Source: Lithospermum erythrorhizon
Taxonomy: Eukaryota > Streptophyta > Magnoliopsida > Boraginales > Boraginaceae
NCBI GenBank assembly: GCA_019722365.1
Contig: JADFUC010000543.1
Span: forward strand, 62,001 to 126,000
Length of the DNA: 64,000 bases
Reading direction: 5' to 3'
Under the pieces are notes generated by a model, which was not told the origin of the DNA, ran no database searches, and saw only the letters and a program-made list of their open reading frames with translations. The stretch's first letter is position 1. Each line of letters opens with the position of its first letter. Of this stretch, positions 1 through 12,867 are shown one piece after another. The translations under genes and the position numbers were made by a program.

Positions 1-313
1 AGGCTTTGATTTTCAATGGTCAAAATTAACAGTCTGTATAAGATTCCTGGAGGAACTTGGCTCCAAATAGTGCTAATTGTAGATCTAATATTGGTATAGC
101 CGACTCGCTTAGTTTAGTTTGAAATCCTAGATAATTGGGTGTTTATGAATTATCTACGATATACTTTGTTTACCAAAAGAAACAATAAATCTGTATCGCC
201 TTTCAGCAAGTCGTCTTGGTATGTCCATTTTCATGTGAAGCTAGCTGAGTTTTTGTTCTATTAGGTGCAGGACCGGAGAATTTTAAGTCCTTCGAGATAC
301 ATTTGGAAGAAAA
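1..313 (+). other. Upstream/5' leader of the thioesterase gene
   Basis: No protein-coding similarity is visible. The stretch is AT-rich and lies directly before the ATG at 314. A pyrimidine-containing tract ending in 'gtgcag' near 264-270 could be the acceptor of a 5'-UTR intron whose start lies outside the window, but this is only an inference. No TATA box could be placed with confidence. Confidence 0.35.
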
Positions 314-3300
314 ATGAGTCTTGCTGGCTCTTCTCTGAGTTCTGGTTAGTTGCATAGTATACGTTCATATTTCGTTAAGCCATTATTCTATCTACTGGTT
401 CTTCTTGAGTTCTGTACTTCTGTTAGTAATTACATAATGATTTTATCGTTTTTCATTTCTCCAAGATCCTTCAGTGAGTAACTAATCGTCTATCTACCTA
501 CCTTAAATTATGTCTTCCTCTTACAAAAGGTCCCAAGAATGGATGATACTATAACGATCCCAAGAATGGAAGATATATATAACAAGATTGCATCTGAAAC
601 CGGAGTTTAAAAAGCTACCAGAAAATTGTATAGTTAATTTAGGAAGCTGACTTTAGTGCTTAAAAAAGCTTAAAATTCTAAGCTCGAGTTTATGTTATCT
701 TAGTCAAATGGTCATCATCGATTGTACTGGAATCATCTTCATTTGTTAATCTTATTAATAGTAATCACATATGTATTATTAAAAGGGATTCTAGCCTCAA
801 AATTTTGTGTGATTTTACTTATGCTGGTCAATGTTTTAGGTTGGAGAAACCCCAAATGAAAAAAATTATTTTCTTTATTCCCCGCTTGGTGTTTCTTGCA
901 ACATATTAAATTTACCTTTTAGAACACTAAACCGTAAAATCGTTACAGGTGGTAAAGCGGCGTTGAGCTTCGGACGGACTTATGTGGTGAAGCCTAAAGG
1001 TAAACACCAAGCAACCATTGTGTGGCTGCACGGCCTTGGGGACAATGGTACCGGGTAATATTATACGCTTTCATTTCCTCCTTAAATGATCACATCTCGC
1101 TGTCTTGTTATCTCTCTGTTTCTTCTTTGTTTTACCTTTTGATTTCTGTTTATCAATCTTTTTATTATCATTCTCCTATCGTTTCTTTATTCATCCTGGG
1201 CATCAATCGCCGTCTTCAGTTTGTGGTGGCTTTTCTTTCCACTGCCATCTAATTATTTGTTTCAACTCACAATAATCTAAAAACAAAATCCCTATACACC
1301 ATTTTTAATGTGCAACTTTCTAGTTAAAGAAGCACTGTTTTAATGCAATCCCATGGTTCATATATTTAAATAGTCTTGAATTTATTAAATGGTCCACAAG
1401 AGGATTGAGAGCATATTTCATAAGCCCAAAGAGACACCATCTTAAAACCAATTGGTATTAAGTGGAGTTGCTCCTAGGCTTATATAATGTTGAACTCTCT
1501 CCTTATTTTTCATTGTGGGACAATCACAAATGAACTCCTGGGTTATTAGGAGCCAAATCTCAACAAATAGCCTTCTTAAATGATGTATTGATGCTATTTA
1601 TCTTACTGTATTTGCAGCTGGTCCAGTATCTTGGAGACCCTTCCTCTTCCAAATGTAAGAATGGTTGTAGTAATACTTGTTAGCGTATTAACTTTAAATT
1701 TTACATCGCTAATTACGCTTGTGTTCGCTGATTGGGAAAATGTTACATACTCCCTCCAATTCATTTTAATTGACTTATTTATCAAATCTTTGACCAATTT
1801 CATTTCCTTAATTATATTATTAAAAAATAAAAAAATAGTATTGTAAAAGTATTTTAAAAGACGAATCCAATTATATAAATTTTATATTTTTTAGAATAAT
1901 GAATAATTAATAATTGATGGTCAAAGTTCAATTTCAAAAAAGTCAAACGTCAGTTAAAGTGGATTGGAGGGAGTACTATTTTTCTTGTATTGTTTTCTAA
2001 CTCTTGTCTTGAGTACAATCCAACAACCACCCTCCACCCCACTGCCCTGCTTAGGCTAGAGCTTCTACAGAGGCATTAGGGCATGTTGTTGTGTAGTTCT
2101 AACTTCTAACTCTATCATAATGGGTTTTGGCATGTGACTGTCAATTGTTGAGTCTGCAGATAAAGTGGATTTGCCCAACTGCTCCTCAGCGACCAATAAC
2201 ATTATTTGGGGGATTTCCTTCAACTGCTTGTGAGTGTTAATTGCATTACTGATTCTGGTAGTATTGTCTCCTCATCGTAAGTGGAAATTGAGGATCCGGT
2301 ACTTTTTCTCAGGCAGATAATTCTATTTGTAGTTGATCTAATATGACTCGTTTAGTGGCGAAAAGGCTAAGCTGGTTCTTTTTAGTGGTTCACTCAATAT
2401 TTACTACACCCTTTATTTCCGTTTTATCTTCGATCCAGGGTTTGATGTAAGTGAGCTTTCTGAAAATGGAAAGGATGATGTGGAGGGTCTGGATGCTACG
2501 GCTGCATATGTTGCTAGTCTGTTGGCTACAGAACCTGCGGATAGTAAGTTTTTCCTGCATCTTTATAGAATCATTTTCTTGTATGAATGGAGTTTTATTA
2601 TGATATATTATTTCCCAGTTAAACTTGGTGTTGGAGGATTCAGTATGGGTGCAGCAACATCCCTCTACTCTGCTGCCTGTTTCGTCCATGGAAAATATCA
2701 TAATGGGGAACCATACACTACTAACTTGAGTGCGGTTGTTGGATTAAGTGGCTTTCTTCCTTGTGCCAGGTTTGAACAGTCGACCCTCTTAACTCATGTC
2801 GTTTCCTCTTTTATCGATTAATCAGTCTGTAATTATGTTTGTCTTGCAGTACTCTGAATCAAAGGATTGACGGAGTGGAGAATGCTGCAACTCGAGCTGC
2901 ATCCTTGCCCATTATGCTATGCCATGGAAAAGGTACTTATATTTCTCCTTGGGTAGTGATATGGGTTTTCTTAGTTGCGATATCTTGAGTATGTATAGTT
3001 CTATTCTTACTATTTTCCGTATCCAAGGCATACCTTTCGCATATATTTGGGACTTGAGATTTGGATATCCCTTTCATGTCCTTTCTAGAAGAAAGACTTG
3101 GATCACAGAGCACTAAGTCTTTCCCATGTTACACAGTTGGAGCCTTAGAGGTTCACGTGTATCCTTGTCCTTTTTTTAACTTAATCTGCTTCAAATGACA
3201 TCTGAAGAGTATGCCTCCACTTTTTCTTATTATTGATGAAACTGTTACGTATGCCCCTTTTGTGTATGGTTGGAAGCGTTTGATTATTTGAATGTTCCCT

Positions 3301-3650
3301 CCGTAGCAGTTTTGTGAGATATTTCTTGTCATCGTGATGGCTTCATCTTCACTCAAAAGCTCAAACAAGATTTGTTATGATTAATATAGAGGATATCGCC
3401 TCTCATACTATGGTGATAAATCTGCTCAGAGGCTGGTTTCAGTTGGATTTCGCGATGTAACATTCAAATCCTACTCGTCGTAAGTGCTTTTCTTGTTTTT
3501 CTTTAGCGTAAGTTAAGTTATCTAGACCTTTTTCGTGCTCGAAACAATTTCATCGTTTTTGTCCGCAGACTTGGCCATTATACTGTCCCTGAAGAAATGG
3601 ATGAAGTTTGTAAATGGCTGACTACAAAGCTGGGTCTCCACGGAAACTGA
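314..3650 (+). CDS. Acyl-protein thioesterase / SOBER1-type carboxylesterase (nine exons, one-base break)
   Basis: Serine hydrolase of the phospholipase/carboxylesterase (alpha/beta) family. Relatives remove S-acyl groups from proteins or deacetylate substrates in the cytosol. Exons deduced by splicing conserved blocks with GT..AG borders: 314-344, 949-1054, 1618-1654, 2160-2229, 2439-2543, 2619-2769, 2850-2932, 3390-3479 and 3569-3650. Visible landmarks are VWLHGLGDNG (oxyanion region), LETLPLPN, KWICPTAP, the nucleophile motif GGFSMGAA (Ser codon 2642-2644), LPIMLCHGK, and LGHYTVPEEMDE with the catalytic His at 3576-3578. The short first exon MSLAGSSLSSG joins in frame to GKAALSFGRTYVVKPKG, which fixes the start. 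The predicted length is about 251 residues, as expected. The exons sum to 755 nt, one short of a multiple of three. The loss lies in exon 8 near 3404, just after the loop that holds the catalytic Asp, so as written the protein shifts frame before its His. Introns carry a Stowaway MITE and a SINE fragment. Confidence 0.88.
1750..1973. mobile_element. Stowaway-type MITE in intron 2 of the thioesterase gene
   Basis: The 224-bp element begins CTCCCTCCAATTC and ends with the complementary GGATTGGAGGGAG. TA dinucleotides flank both sides (1748-1749 and 1974-1975) as the target duplication. The ends, the TA target site and the AT-rich interior match Stowaway MITEs (Tc1/mariner superfamily). It has no coding capacity. 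Confidence 0.88.
2030..2095 (-). mobile_element. Decayed Au-type SINE fragment
   Basis: The segment matches, with several substitutions, two better copies near 7021 and 14890. The shared core reads (plus strand) CTTAGGC.GGAGCCTCTTCA..GGCATT.GG.CA, followed by a TTG/TTGATG-like tail. It lies in intron 3 of the thioesterase gene. On the minus strand the core reads GAGGCTC..GCCTAAGC, which resembles the central part of plant Au SINEs as known from the literature. Confidence 0.5.
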
Positions 3651-3905
3651 AGATTGGGCAGTAAAGACTAGAGACCATAGAGACCCTTTAGGAGTTGCAC
3701 CTTGGCTGAAGAGTGATGTATGCATTATGAGCTACAGAAATCAATTATTATTACGGAGTACTCTTCTCTTCTGCATCACATTATTGGGATTGTGACATTA
3801 ACATATTGGAGTATTATTTGGATAATTTCTTTTCTTTGGTGATAGTTGGAACTTTCTTCTTTCTCTTGGATTCTGCTTTTGTGGCTTGTTTTGAGGAAAA
3901 AGTAC
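3651..3905 (+). other. Probable 3' UTR of the thioesterase gene
   Basis: No further coding similarity follows the stop at 3648-3650. The sequence is AT-rich and runs into a MITE-like element at 3906. No single poly(A) signal could be singled out. Confidence 0.4.
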
Positions 3906-4512
3906 ACAGTAAAATTCTATAAATTAATATTGTTGGGATCGACGGAATTTATTAATTTAGAGAGTTATTAATTTATCGATAAATTAATAATTTATTAATT
4001 TGAAGAGTTTTAACAATATGAAGACACACGTATTACTTCTACTTGCCTATTAAATTTATTGAGATTTCCATCCTGCTATTATAAATACTAAGATAAGTAG
4101 GAATATACGAAGATAGTATGAAATATTATTAAGTACTTCCATATTATTTATAGTAATTAGTTTTGTGTTAAGTTTAATATTATTATCATAATTATTTCAC
4201 ATTGTAAGTATAAATATAGAGTTAGTTTGTCCATATTTCATAATTTTAATTCAATATAATATTTGTGTTAATCTCTCATTCTTATAAAGGTGTATTTTAA
4301 TTAAGCTGTAACAATTATTTTTTTAATTTGTAAGAATTATTAAGTCATGATTTTTTTGGGACCTATGTTATAAAAGGATTTTTTAAAAAATTATTATTTT
4401 ATTATTGTATCGATTTTTGTAATTTTTTTTAATCGGTTCAGTTGATTCAATAAATTTATTATTTATAATTTATTAATTTATCGAAGATTAATTTTATGTA
4501 GCTTTTTACTGT
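3906..4512. mobile_element. AT-rich MITE-like element with imperfect terminal inverted repeats
   Basis: The left end, ACAGTAAAATTCTATAAATT, is mirrored by the complement of the right end, which begins ACAGTAAAAAGCTACATAAA. Inside both ends lie repeats of the type TCGATAAATTAATAA / TTTATTAATTTATCGA. This resembles the widespread plant 'CTATAAATTAATA' non-autonomous DNA elements. The boundaries come from the inverted ends only. I could not see a clear target duplication, so the superfamily is not assigned. Confidence 0.55.
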
Positions 4513-4911
4513 AATGCTTTGTATGTGCTACAAGATTCAAAAACCTTTATTTGCAATTGACTAATAAAAAAGTGTTTCCTCGTATCAAGTAGTCTTTGGA
4601 AAAGGAGTTACTTTGGGTAATGAACATTTTAATAGTTTAATGTTACACTACTAATAGTTTAATGATCTTTGGAATTCAAAATTGGAATCCAAATCTAAGA
4701 GATTATATGATGATGTTACGCCTATTGAATTCATTAATTTTTATATGCATTCAATTTCAATATAAAACAGATATATTATCAAGATATAAAATTTAAAATT
4801 GTACAATTTAAAAAATTCAAAAAAATTATATTAAAATTATTCAATGCACCTAATTATTAGTACGTATACTAAAATTCATTAAATAAATAGGTATAGATTA
4901 CCTAAAAAATA

Positions 4912-5716
<805 letters not shown>

Positions 5717-6850
5717 TTAATTATCCGATGAAGTTCGTCTACGCCTACGTAATCTCCTGCGCTCGGGCCCTCCATCTGAAGACTCGCCTTGAACTTCCTC
5801 GTCGGGAGGCTCCTCCCGCTGTCTTCTTGATCTTCTTCGTAAGGTTCCTATGGTAGTCCCAGAAGGACCAATTGATCGGGCACTGCTCGGTGAATTACTC
5901 CCAGGAAGTTCGTTCCGGGGTGGTTCGCCTACATAATCTCCTCCTGGAGCAGGCGTTATATCTGAAGATTCATTTCGTGCTCGTGATTGAACTTCTTCCT
6001 CATCAGTGGACTCCCCCCAAAGTATTCTTGATCTTCTTCCTGAGGTTACTCTAGTTCCTGAAACAACAGCCCGGCCACGGCTCAATGAATCACTTCCTGC
6101 TCGGAAAACACGAACTAGGAAAAACACAGTAAGCCAATTGCCTTCATCAAATTCAGGAGGAGTTTCTAGAGTACTCTCTCCCACTACAGGAGACTGCAAA
6201 GAACTAAGCAAATCTCCAAAATCCCTCCGTCTCTCCAGTCTGCTCCATTTTCTCTGCCTCTCTGGATCAGCCACTGTTGGTCTCACAGAGGGATGTTCTG
6301 CACGTGCATGCTTCCGCAGATCTGAATATGTACCGCTGAAATCACATGTCTCACAGGCACAACTTCTTCCTTTTGCATTCATAAAGCGACGAGCAGAGTC
6401 CACAATAATCCACCCATTTATCTCCCCACGGCATAAAGGGCACATTAGCTTCGGTTTAATATGATCGTCCAACAAGATGGGGTTCATGGTCGATGAACCT
6501 TCCTCGTTGTTTCCTCCGGATGCATTCGTTATTGCTGCTTCAGAAACTAGCGAAACTAGAGAATCAGATATCAACTGTGAGGCTGGAACCGAAATGGTCC
6601 CTTCCTCTGCGATTTCTGGATCTTTTGCGAATGACTTCTTAAACTGGTCAAAACAATTGGAGTGGCGATAACTAGTGTCACACATGAAAGGGCGGCAGCC
6701 TTTATCATGAGATGAACACAAAAGGAGAATCAAGAGATAGACGGGCAGCGAGTTTCTTCTGAATGTAAATTGTAGTAAGATTGATAATGCTCTTGGACAG
6801 CCAAAGGTCCCAACTATAATGGCAGAGACACAAGTCGCATGGTAAGTACA
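5717..6850 (-). CDS. DUF1644 zinc-finger protein (N-terminus uncertain)
   Basis: A continuous minus-strand reading frame from about 6733 to the stop at 5717-5719 encodes the DUF1644 core: LLLCSSHDKGCRPFMC, DTSYRHSNCFDQFKK, then MCPLCRGEINGWIIVD, and a Cys/His cluster (CACETCDFSGTYSDLRKHAR..H) that probably binds zinc. NWLTVFFLVRVFR and a long Arg/Ser/Glu-rich tail follow. In rice, DUF1644 proteins are linked to abscisic-acid and salt responses; the biochemical role is unknown. The usual N-terminal Cys-Pro-x-Cys and His-Asn-Ala-Val segment just before LLLCSS was not found. Upstream (6745-6760, minus) a partial EETRCP-like stretch lies in another frame, so about ten codons seem lost or garbled. 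The true ATG is therefore not assigned, and the listed upper end is approximate. Confidence 0.82.
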   Translation of the reverse strand, partial: CTYHATCVSAIIVGTFGCPRALSILLQFTFRRNSLPVYLLILLLCSSHDKGCRPFMCDTSYRHSNCFDQFKKSFAKDPEIAEEGTISVPASQLISDSLVSLVSEAAITNASGGNNEEGSSTMNPILLDDHIKPKLMCPLCRGEINGWIIVDSARRFMNAKGRSCACETCDFSGTYSDLRKHARAEHPSVRPTVADPERQRKWSRLERRRDFGDLLSSLQSPVVGESTLETPPEFDEGNWLTVFFLVRVFRAGSDSLSRGRAVVSGTRVTSGRRSRILWGESTDEEEVQSRARNESSDITPAPGGDYVGEPPRNELPGSNSPSSARSIGPSGTTIGTLRRRSRRQREEPPDEEVQGESSDGGPERRRLRRRRRTSSDN

Positions 6851-7020
6851 TTTGTGTAACTTGAACTGGGAAAATTTTAATAACTCTCTAATTGTTTGGC
6901 AAAAGATACATCAATTAAGTTGCTAGGCAAAGATAAATGTAGAAACACCCATCCCAAAAACTTTTAAATGCAGAATAAAAAAAGATTTAAAAATAAAAAT
7001 TCAAGCTGCATATTATCTGA

Positions 7021-7090
7021 TCTCCCCCTAGCTCGCTTAGGCAGGAGCCTCTTCATGGGCATTGGGGCAAGTTGATGTTGATGTATACTA
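7021..7090 (-). mobile_element. Au-type SINE fragment
   Basis: The plus strand shows TCGCTTAGGCAGGAGCCTCT followed by TCATGGGCATTGGGGCAAGT and a TTGATGTTGATG tail-like end. The minus strand reads as the central part of an Au-type SINE (GAGGCTCCTGCCTAAGCGAG). It lies in the probable 5' leader region of the DUF1644 gene. Only the part facing the tail side is recognisable. Confidence 0.6.
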
Positions 7091-8190
7091 TATGACCACT
7101 AGAACAATCGCACATCACTGATACTTATCAAAAGACATTAACATGTCAATTATGAATGCAAATATCCGCAAAAATAAGGCAGCAAGACATTATTAGTGGA
7201 ACCTTGAACTAAACTAATGAATGTCAACACAAACTACAGTTAGTGCCCAACAGAACTTCAATTAAGTTAGAGCATTAACAGCAAATTCATACTCTTACTC
7301 AATCAGGGTTGGACGTTTGGAGAATAAAGAAAGCTCGACAGTAATAAAAAATTGATAAAAGTTGAAAACCCGCAAAACAAATACTCCTAGCTCTGGATTT
7401 TGTCATAACGAACAAAAAATTCATGGAAACTCAATGCCTAACCTCATCAGGAAAGGATATACACATCCTCTCAATATATTTGAATTCTCAATATACTTAA
7501 ATCTAAAATTCATAACTCATTAATCAAGATACATTAATATTAACATGCTTCAATGTTTCGAAGAGCTCCCGCCCAAGCAATATGGGAACAAAGTACCTTA
7601 TCCCTTTCGTGAATACCTACAGATGTTTCACAAGCTTCCGACTGGGACATAAAGAAACAAGCTCGCAAACACTATCTACTACTTCACAATGTAAACAAAG
7701 ATAGTAATAATGTGCCATTTTGATTTATTTCATTATATCCAAAAGCCAAAATCTTTGACTCCATAAAAACATATAAGCAAAAAATTCAAAATTAAGAACC
7801 ACAAACCATGTAAGTAAAAAAATTCAAAATCAAGAACACCCAACATAACAAAATCCCAAAAAGACATCTTTACAACAAATTCAAAGTCCAACATCCAAAA
7901 ATGATACCCCCCTACAAACCCTGTATAGCCCTCAAAGCAACTGAATCTAGTCATCTCAAGTCAAATCAAACAAACATCACAACCAACAACACCAACAACA
8001 AAAACCCACAAAATTCTCAAACAAATCAGATCCAAAAAACAACTAAACCAACAAACAAAACCAATAAAATTTCATTTTTTTTACTTCAAAATCAAGCATT
8101 AACCAATTCTACATAATACATATACGTACAGATGTTTATGTTGTTTGTAAGAGACCTTCGATTGGATTAAGGATGAAGAAGAAGCTGCCT

Positions 8191-8292
8191 GCTGACGTGG
8201 CAGCTGTCTAGGTGTGACCAGAAAATGAGGAAAATGAAAGATGAATTTGTTTATATAGTATGTCTGAATGACATTGAAATAGCTGACGTGGC
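8191..8292 (-). promoter_or_regulatory. Candidate promoter region of the DUF1644 gene
   Basis: On the minus strand a TATATAA box lies at 8257-8251. Two copies of TGACGTGGC (ACGT-core, ABRE/bZIP-type) occur, one upstream of the box (about 8284-8292) and one downstream (about 8193-8201). Position and direction fit transcription toward the DUF1644 reading frame through a long 5' leader, probably with introns. ACGT motifs would agree with stress or ABA control, but this is inferred from motif type only. Confidence 0.4.
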
Positions 8293-8299
8293 TGAGTAG

Positions 8300-9355
8300 T
8301 GTTCGATTATTAGGATTTTTTTATATTTGTAGGTGCTAAATGTTGGTCTCATAATTACTAAATGACGGTCTTAAAAATATGATTAAATAAATTTAACCTT
8401 AATTTATTTTATTTATTAAAATATTAATCACTATTAACATTTATTGAAATTTATTTCCCAAACATCAAATATATTCTTTTCTATGAGATTCTACTATCAA
8501 AATCAAGAAATGCTATGTCAAATATACTTAAATAAATTAGTTCGAGCTATCATAGACAATAATAAGCTTCTGATCCTCAACCATCTTATTTATGATGAAA
8601 AGAGTCGAATGATTCATAAATTCACAACTGGCTTAAAACTGGGAAATTGATCTTCTAAATTGACAATTGACACGTAAAAAGCTTCAAGCGTTTGATAAAA
8701 CTCACACCGTAGAGGTTTAACACAATTTTCATTACTAGTGATTGATAATTGTACTTGAAGTATCCTAATAAGAGTATATGAAAGTTATGGTAAAGAAATT
8801 TTTCTTCTGGTCTTTACGCATAATTGACTGATTTTTTTTATTAGTTTAGGAATAGGTACTTTTGAATATTTATTTTATTTAAGTTGTTATCAATATAAAT
8901 AGTGCATCCAAATAGAAAATATACATCTTACTTATTATAAGAGATTAATTCTAATATTCATGTAAAAAAGTAGTAAGGATATAATGCTTCAATCATTTTT
9001 TTGAGATGACATTTAAAGCAATTTTGCATTCCATGGCTAAGAGCTCACTTTATATTTTGCATGTCTCAATTTCAATTTCTCAACCGGCCAGATTTCCTAC
9101 CCGCCTTACCGATCTCCGCTCAAAACCGTTCAAACCGTATAGCAAATTGAGAGTCAGCCCATTAAGAATATTAGGCTAACCCGACATGACCTCTATCAAG
9201 ATCAGGTAATTTTTGTTGGACCGAAACGGGTCCGATTGATTTTAGGCGTATACTGACTGTGGTTTTCCTGTCTCGAGTCAGCGGATCTCAAGTTTCCTGG
9301 CCTATACTCAAGATACATTTCCGCTACACTTCATAAGATCATGCTATATATTGTA
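8300..9355. other. Intergenic, no gene seen
   Basis: AT-rich sequence with short open frames only. I recognise no conserved protein or RNA. A short, more GC-rich patch near 9080-9300 has no readable coding signal. Confidence 0.5.
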
Positions 9356-9612
9356 CTCCCTTCATTTTTTTATAGTTGTCGTTTTAGCCAAAAAAATTAT
9401 TTTTTTGTAGTTGTCGCTTTTGGCATTAATAGCTTTTTTACATTTTCTAACGACCTTTCAATTACTTTTTCTTTTGAAATAAACCATCAACCAACGTGAG
9501 CATTGCTTAATTGATTGTCATTCTATATTTTCAATGTATTTTTGACTACTTTTTCTTTTCCTTAATCTATGTGCAAAGTGCTAAAACGACAACTAAAAAA
9601 ATTCGGAGGGAG
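9356..9612. mobile_element. Second Stowaway-like MITE
   Basis: The left end CTCCCTTCATTTTTTTATAG and the complement of the right end CTCCCTCCGAATTTTTTTAG form long imperfect inverted repeats that extend into AGTTGTCGTTTTAGC. TA flanks both sides (9354-9355, 9613-9614). A third internal copy of TAGTTGTCGCTTTTGGC lies near 9408-9425. Ends and target site fit Stowaway. Confidence 0.85.
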
Positions 9613-12600
9613 TATTTTTTATTTTAAATTCTAAAGAAGATTACATACATGTCACAATTTTAAATGAGTGAATGAGATAACAAGTTTGATCGAAATGGGT
9701 AAATCTGCTACCCGCCGAGCACCGACTGACAGACCGCTTCAATAGTTAATGAGTCGGCACGAGCCCAAGGTGGTGCTCTCGCTCAAATACTCGGCTCACT
9801 CGATATTTACTCTAAGGTTATAACCATGCTCACAATACATAATCATAAATAAAGAAATAATATTATTCGAAAAGAAATATTATGGTTTATGATAATTCTA
9901 TTTTGCTACATGTTATGTGTGTACTTTGTTTAACTATTTTAGTTTAATTTATTCAATTAATTAACTTAATTTGAAATTTTTACTTAAAATTGAAGGATTA
10001 ATTTGAAAATCTACAAAAAATTTCAAGTCATGTTGATTAACTTAATGGGTTTCTGCATTATCTGCACCGACCAGAATTCACTGACTCGCGATCTTAATCT
10101 AAATGAAGTCATACTAAAGTTTATTCATCCGACTAAGAGTCTGAAGTCGAGCCGGTATTCTATACCCGGCTCCACTGCTCAAGCTTTCCAAAGAATACAC
10201 AAAGTGTAACAAAACATGTGGTGTGTTTGATTGGTGCAAGTACATACATATAAGCACTTGATACAAGTATGCCTTGAAATACTACTCACTAAGATACGTG
10301 AAATGTAATCTGCAGCGATCCAATTTTCTAGTATCCTTTAATGTAACCTTCTTGACTCTACTTGAGTGACAACGGGAAAATCGAGTAGGAATTTGCAATC
10401 AAGTATTGGACGATCAATAAGTTATCGGGTCAATTTACAAGCCGAAATGTGTCTGCTTCATATATGCATATGTTTCTAACAAATATTAATAAGTACATTT
10501 TTTAAGCAAGAAAATATTCTGTTACTTGGATATCGGATAATATTATCTACTCTAACCTCGATTTTTCTCAATTAAAGGCATTTAACTGGCTCCTCTATAC
10601 GCTAACATTACCTCGTGGCTGCTAACTACGCTTAACATCAATATTATAGTAATATACGTACTGAATTATAAACATTCGAAGATATATATACTAAGCGAAA
10701 ATACTTGGGCTTTTATGGTGAATTAAGAAGCCAGAGTATATATACTCAAATCACACATTCAATATATACATTAATCGAAAGATGTTAAGACAGTTGCTAA
10801 GATACAACAAGGTTAGTTATGAGATTTTTGCCATACAAACGAGTAGGGTTTTCGGGTTCAAAGGGTAGAAACGTGACAACAGGTGTGCTTCGTTTGGTCC
10901 TGCCCAAGGTAAGCACTTACGTCATCAATAAAGCTTAATAATCCACCACATTTCTATCACATAATGACATAAACATAGACAATGACTCAATAAAGAGGTG
11001 TTTTGTAAGAGCTTTTTATTTAATTTGTGTGTCAAATGATAAAAGCAACAAGGACAATATACTTGAACATTTCCAAGCCAATTATAGAAGCCCCCTTTCA
11101 AATATTTGCATTATCAACAGTGTAACAAGACACATAAATGAACATAAACTTGATAGACCATTGCAATTTGCAAACATCCAATGCACCTTCTTCCCAGTAC
11201 AACACTACAACCTGAGAGTGTACAAAGTTTTTGCTAACCAAGATGCCTCCTTCTACTTGAAGAATCTGTTGTCATTGATCACAGTAGCGGATAATCTGAT
11301 CAAGACGAACGTGAAACAACGTTATCGCCAAGAAAGAGCATGGCATGAGATAATGGTTTTGAGCCTTAGAAACAACTATTTACTGCTATAATGAGGGGGG
11401 GGGTTGTTTGACTCCAGTTGTTAAACAATCTGACTTCATGAGCGTATGAGTCAATGTAGAATGTCAAACGAAAATGGCATAAAATGAATTTAAGGGGAAA
11501 TAAAAGGGAATCTATGCTTCATTTAAGTACTTGTCATGTTCTCTTGGTACATCAAACAAGACATAACAAAGTGATTAATAGTTCCACAATGAAGGTAAGG
11601 AATTAAAACTTATGTCCAAAATCCAGATTGAAAATCCATTTAAGATCAAGAGTTATGAATAGGTACTAGACCTTCTACTGTTCTACAGTGAGTTCTGCCT
11701 CCATCTATAATCTTTAGCACCTAGCAGGATCGAAAAACACTTCTTGAATGAGAAAACTGCCATAAATCTAGAATTTGAAAAGCTCACCTTCATTTATCAT
11801 AGACGCCTACTGAGTGAAAGGTTTGAGCCGCTACTGATCACTCATATGTTATGCGATGGGAATTGACTGATGTAACAATCTGAAGGGAAATGGTAATTGT
11901 TACCGAGTCTTTCTGGAAGTTTCACGGGTTTGCTAAAAGATGCACATCTGCTCGCAAACAGAGAGAAGTTGAAACCTATGACATTCCTGAAAGAAGACGA
12001 GACCCACATTTATTGTCATCAAATGAGTATTCAATTTAAGTAATATAAGGGCAATGACAACTTATATGGTGTCCATTGAAACTCAAATCTTTAACCCTAA
12101 ATGGAATGCAGTTTGCGAGAGATGCATTACATAAATAATCTAGTTCAGGAAATATGGTCACTATATCTTATACACTATTTTATGCTTGAAATTAAGTTTA
12201 TGACAAACACATGACACAAGCATTAATGATAATTCAAAGTTCCATCTTTAAGCATTTTAATGCCTAGTTCATGTTGGAGAAATTATTAAAACTTTTTCCT
12301 TAGCGAAGGGGATATTAGTGAAGTTCATCCAAACAAAAACACAGACTTACAGCAAATACAATACTCTTCTACCTTCTACCTTCTTCCCATAATTCTTCTT
12401 GCACTTACCAGAAAGGTTACCTCAGTGGAACCAGAATATTGTGTAATTGATATGATACAAATAAGAGAAAATATAAAAATTTGAGCAATATAATTTTTTA
12501 AAATTATATAACAGAACAAACCAAAGCCTGTAGAGATGATGTAAAATAGTTTTTTATAACTGCTTATACTGAAGACACAAGTTCACTGCATCGTTTGTTC

Positions 12601-12867
12601 ATTGCAACAAAAATCAAGAAAGAACAAACGACAATGAAGAAGAAAAGAAGGCTCATTTCTTTCATCCTCTTATATGAGTAGCTATAACAACTCGAAGTCT
12701 TAACAGAAAACATCCAGCAGAAGCTGCTATTCTTGAAATGCAGAAGGATTAACTCTCAGGTGAGGTGATTACTGTATTCTCGAGTATTTACACGAGCATT
12801 TCAGTGTTTGAAGACTCATTGTTTTTTTATGTTGAAGGATTCCTCCATAACCCTTAGTGTCTCATTG
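9613..12867. other. Intergenic, no gene recognised
   Basis: No conserved domain was found. A 120-codon plus-strand frame at 11029-11391 has no recognisable family or codon signal, so it is not called as a gene. A run of ten G lies near 11394-11403. The end next to 12868 probably holds the 3' UTR of the kinase locus. Confidence 0.45.

Noticed and set aside
6006..6464. 152-codon plus-strand frame
   Set aside because: It lies antisense to the DUF1644 coding frame, which has clear conserved motifs; it is a shadow.
7733..7954. Phe/Trp-rich minus-strand frame of 73 codons
   Set aside because: Low-complexity translation in AT-rich sequence with imperfect AAAATTCAAAAT repeats; no family resemblance.
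11029..11391. 120-codon plus-strand frame
   Set aside because: No recognisable domain, splice context or promoter; kept only as a remark.
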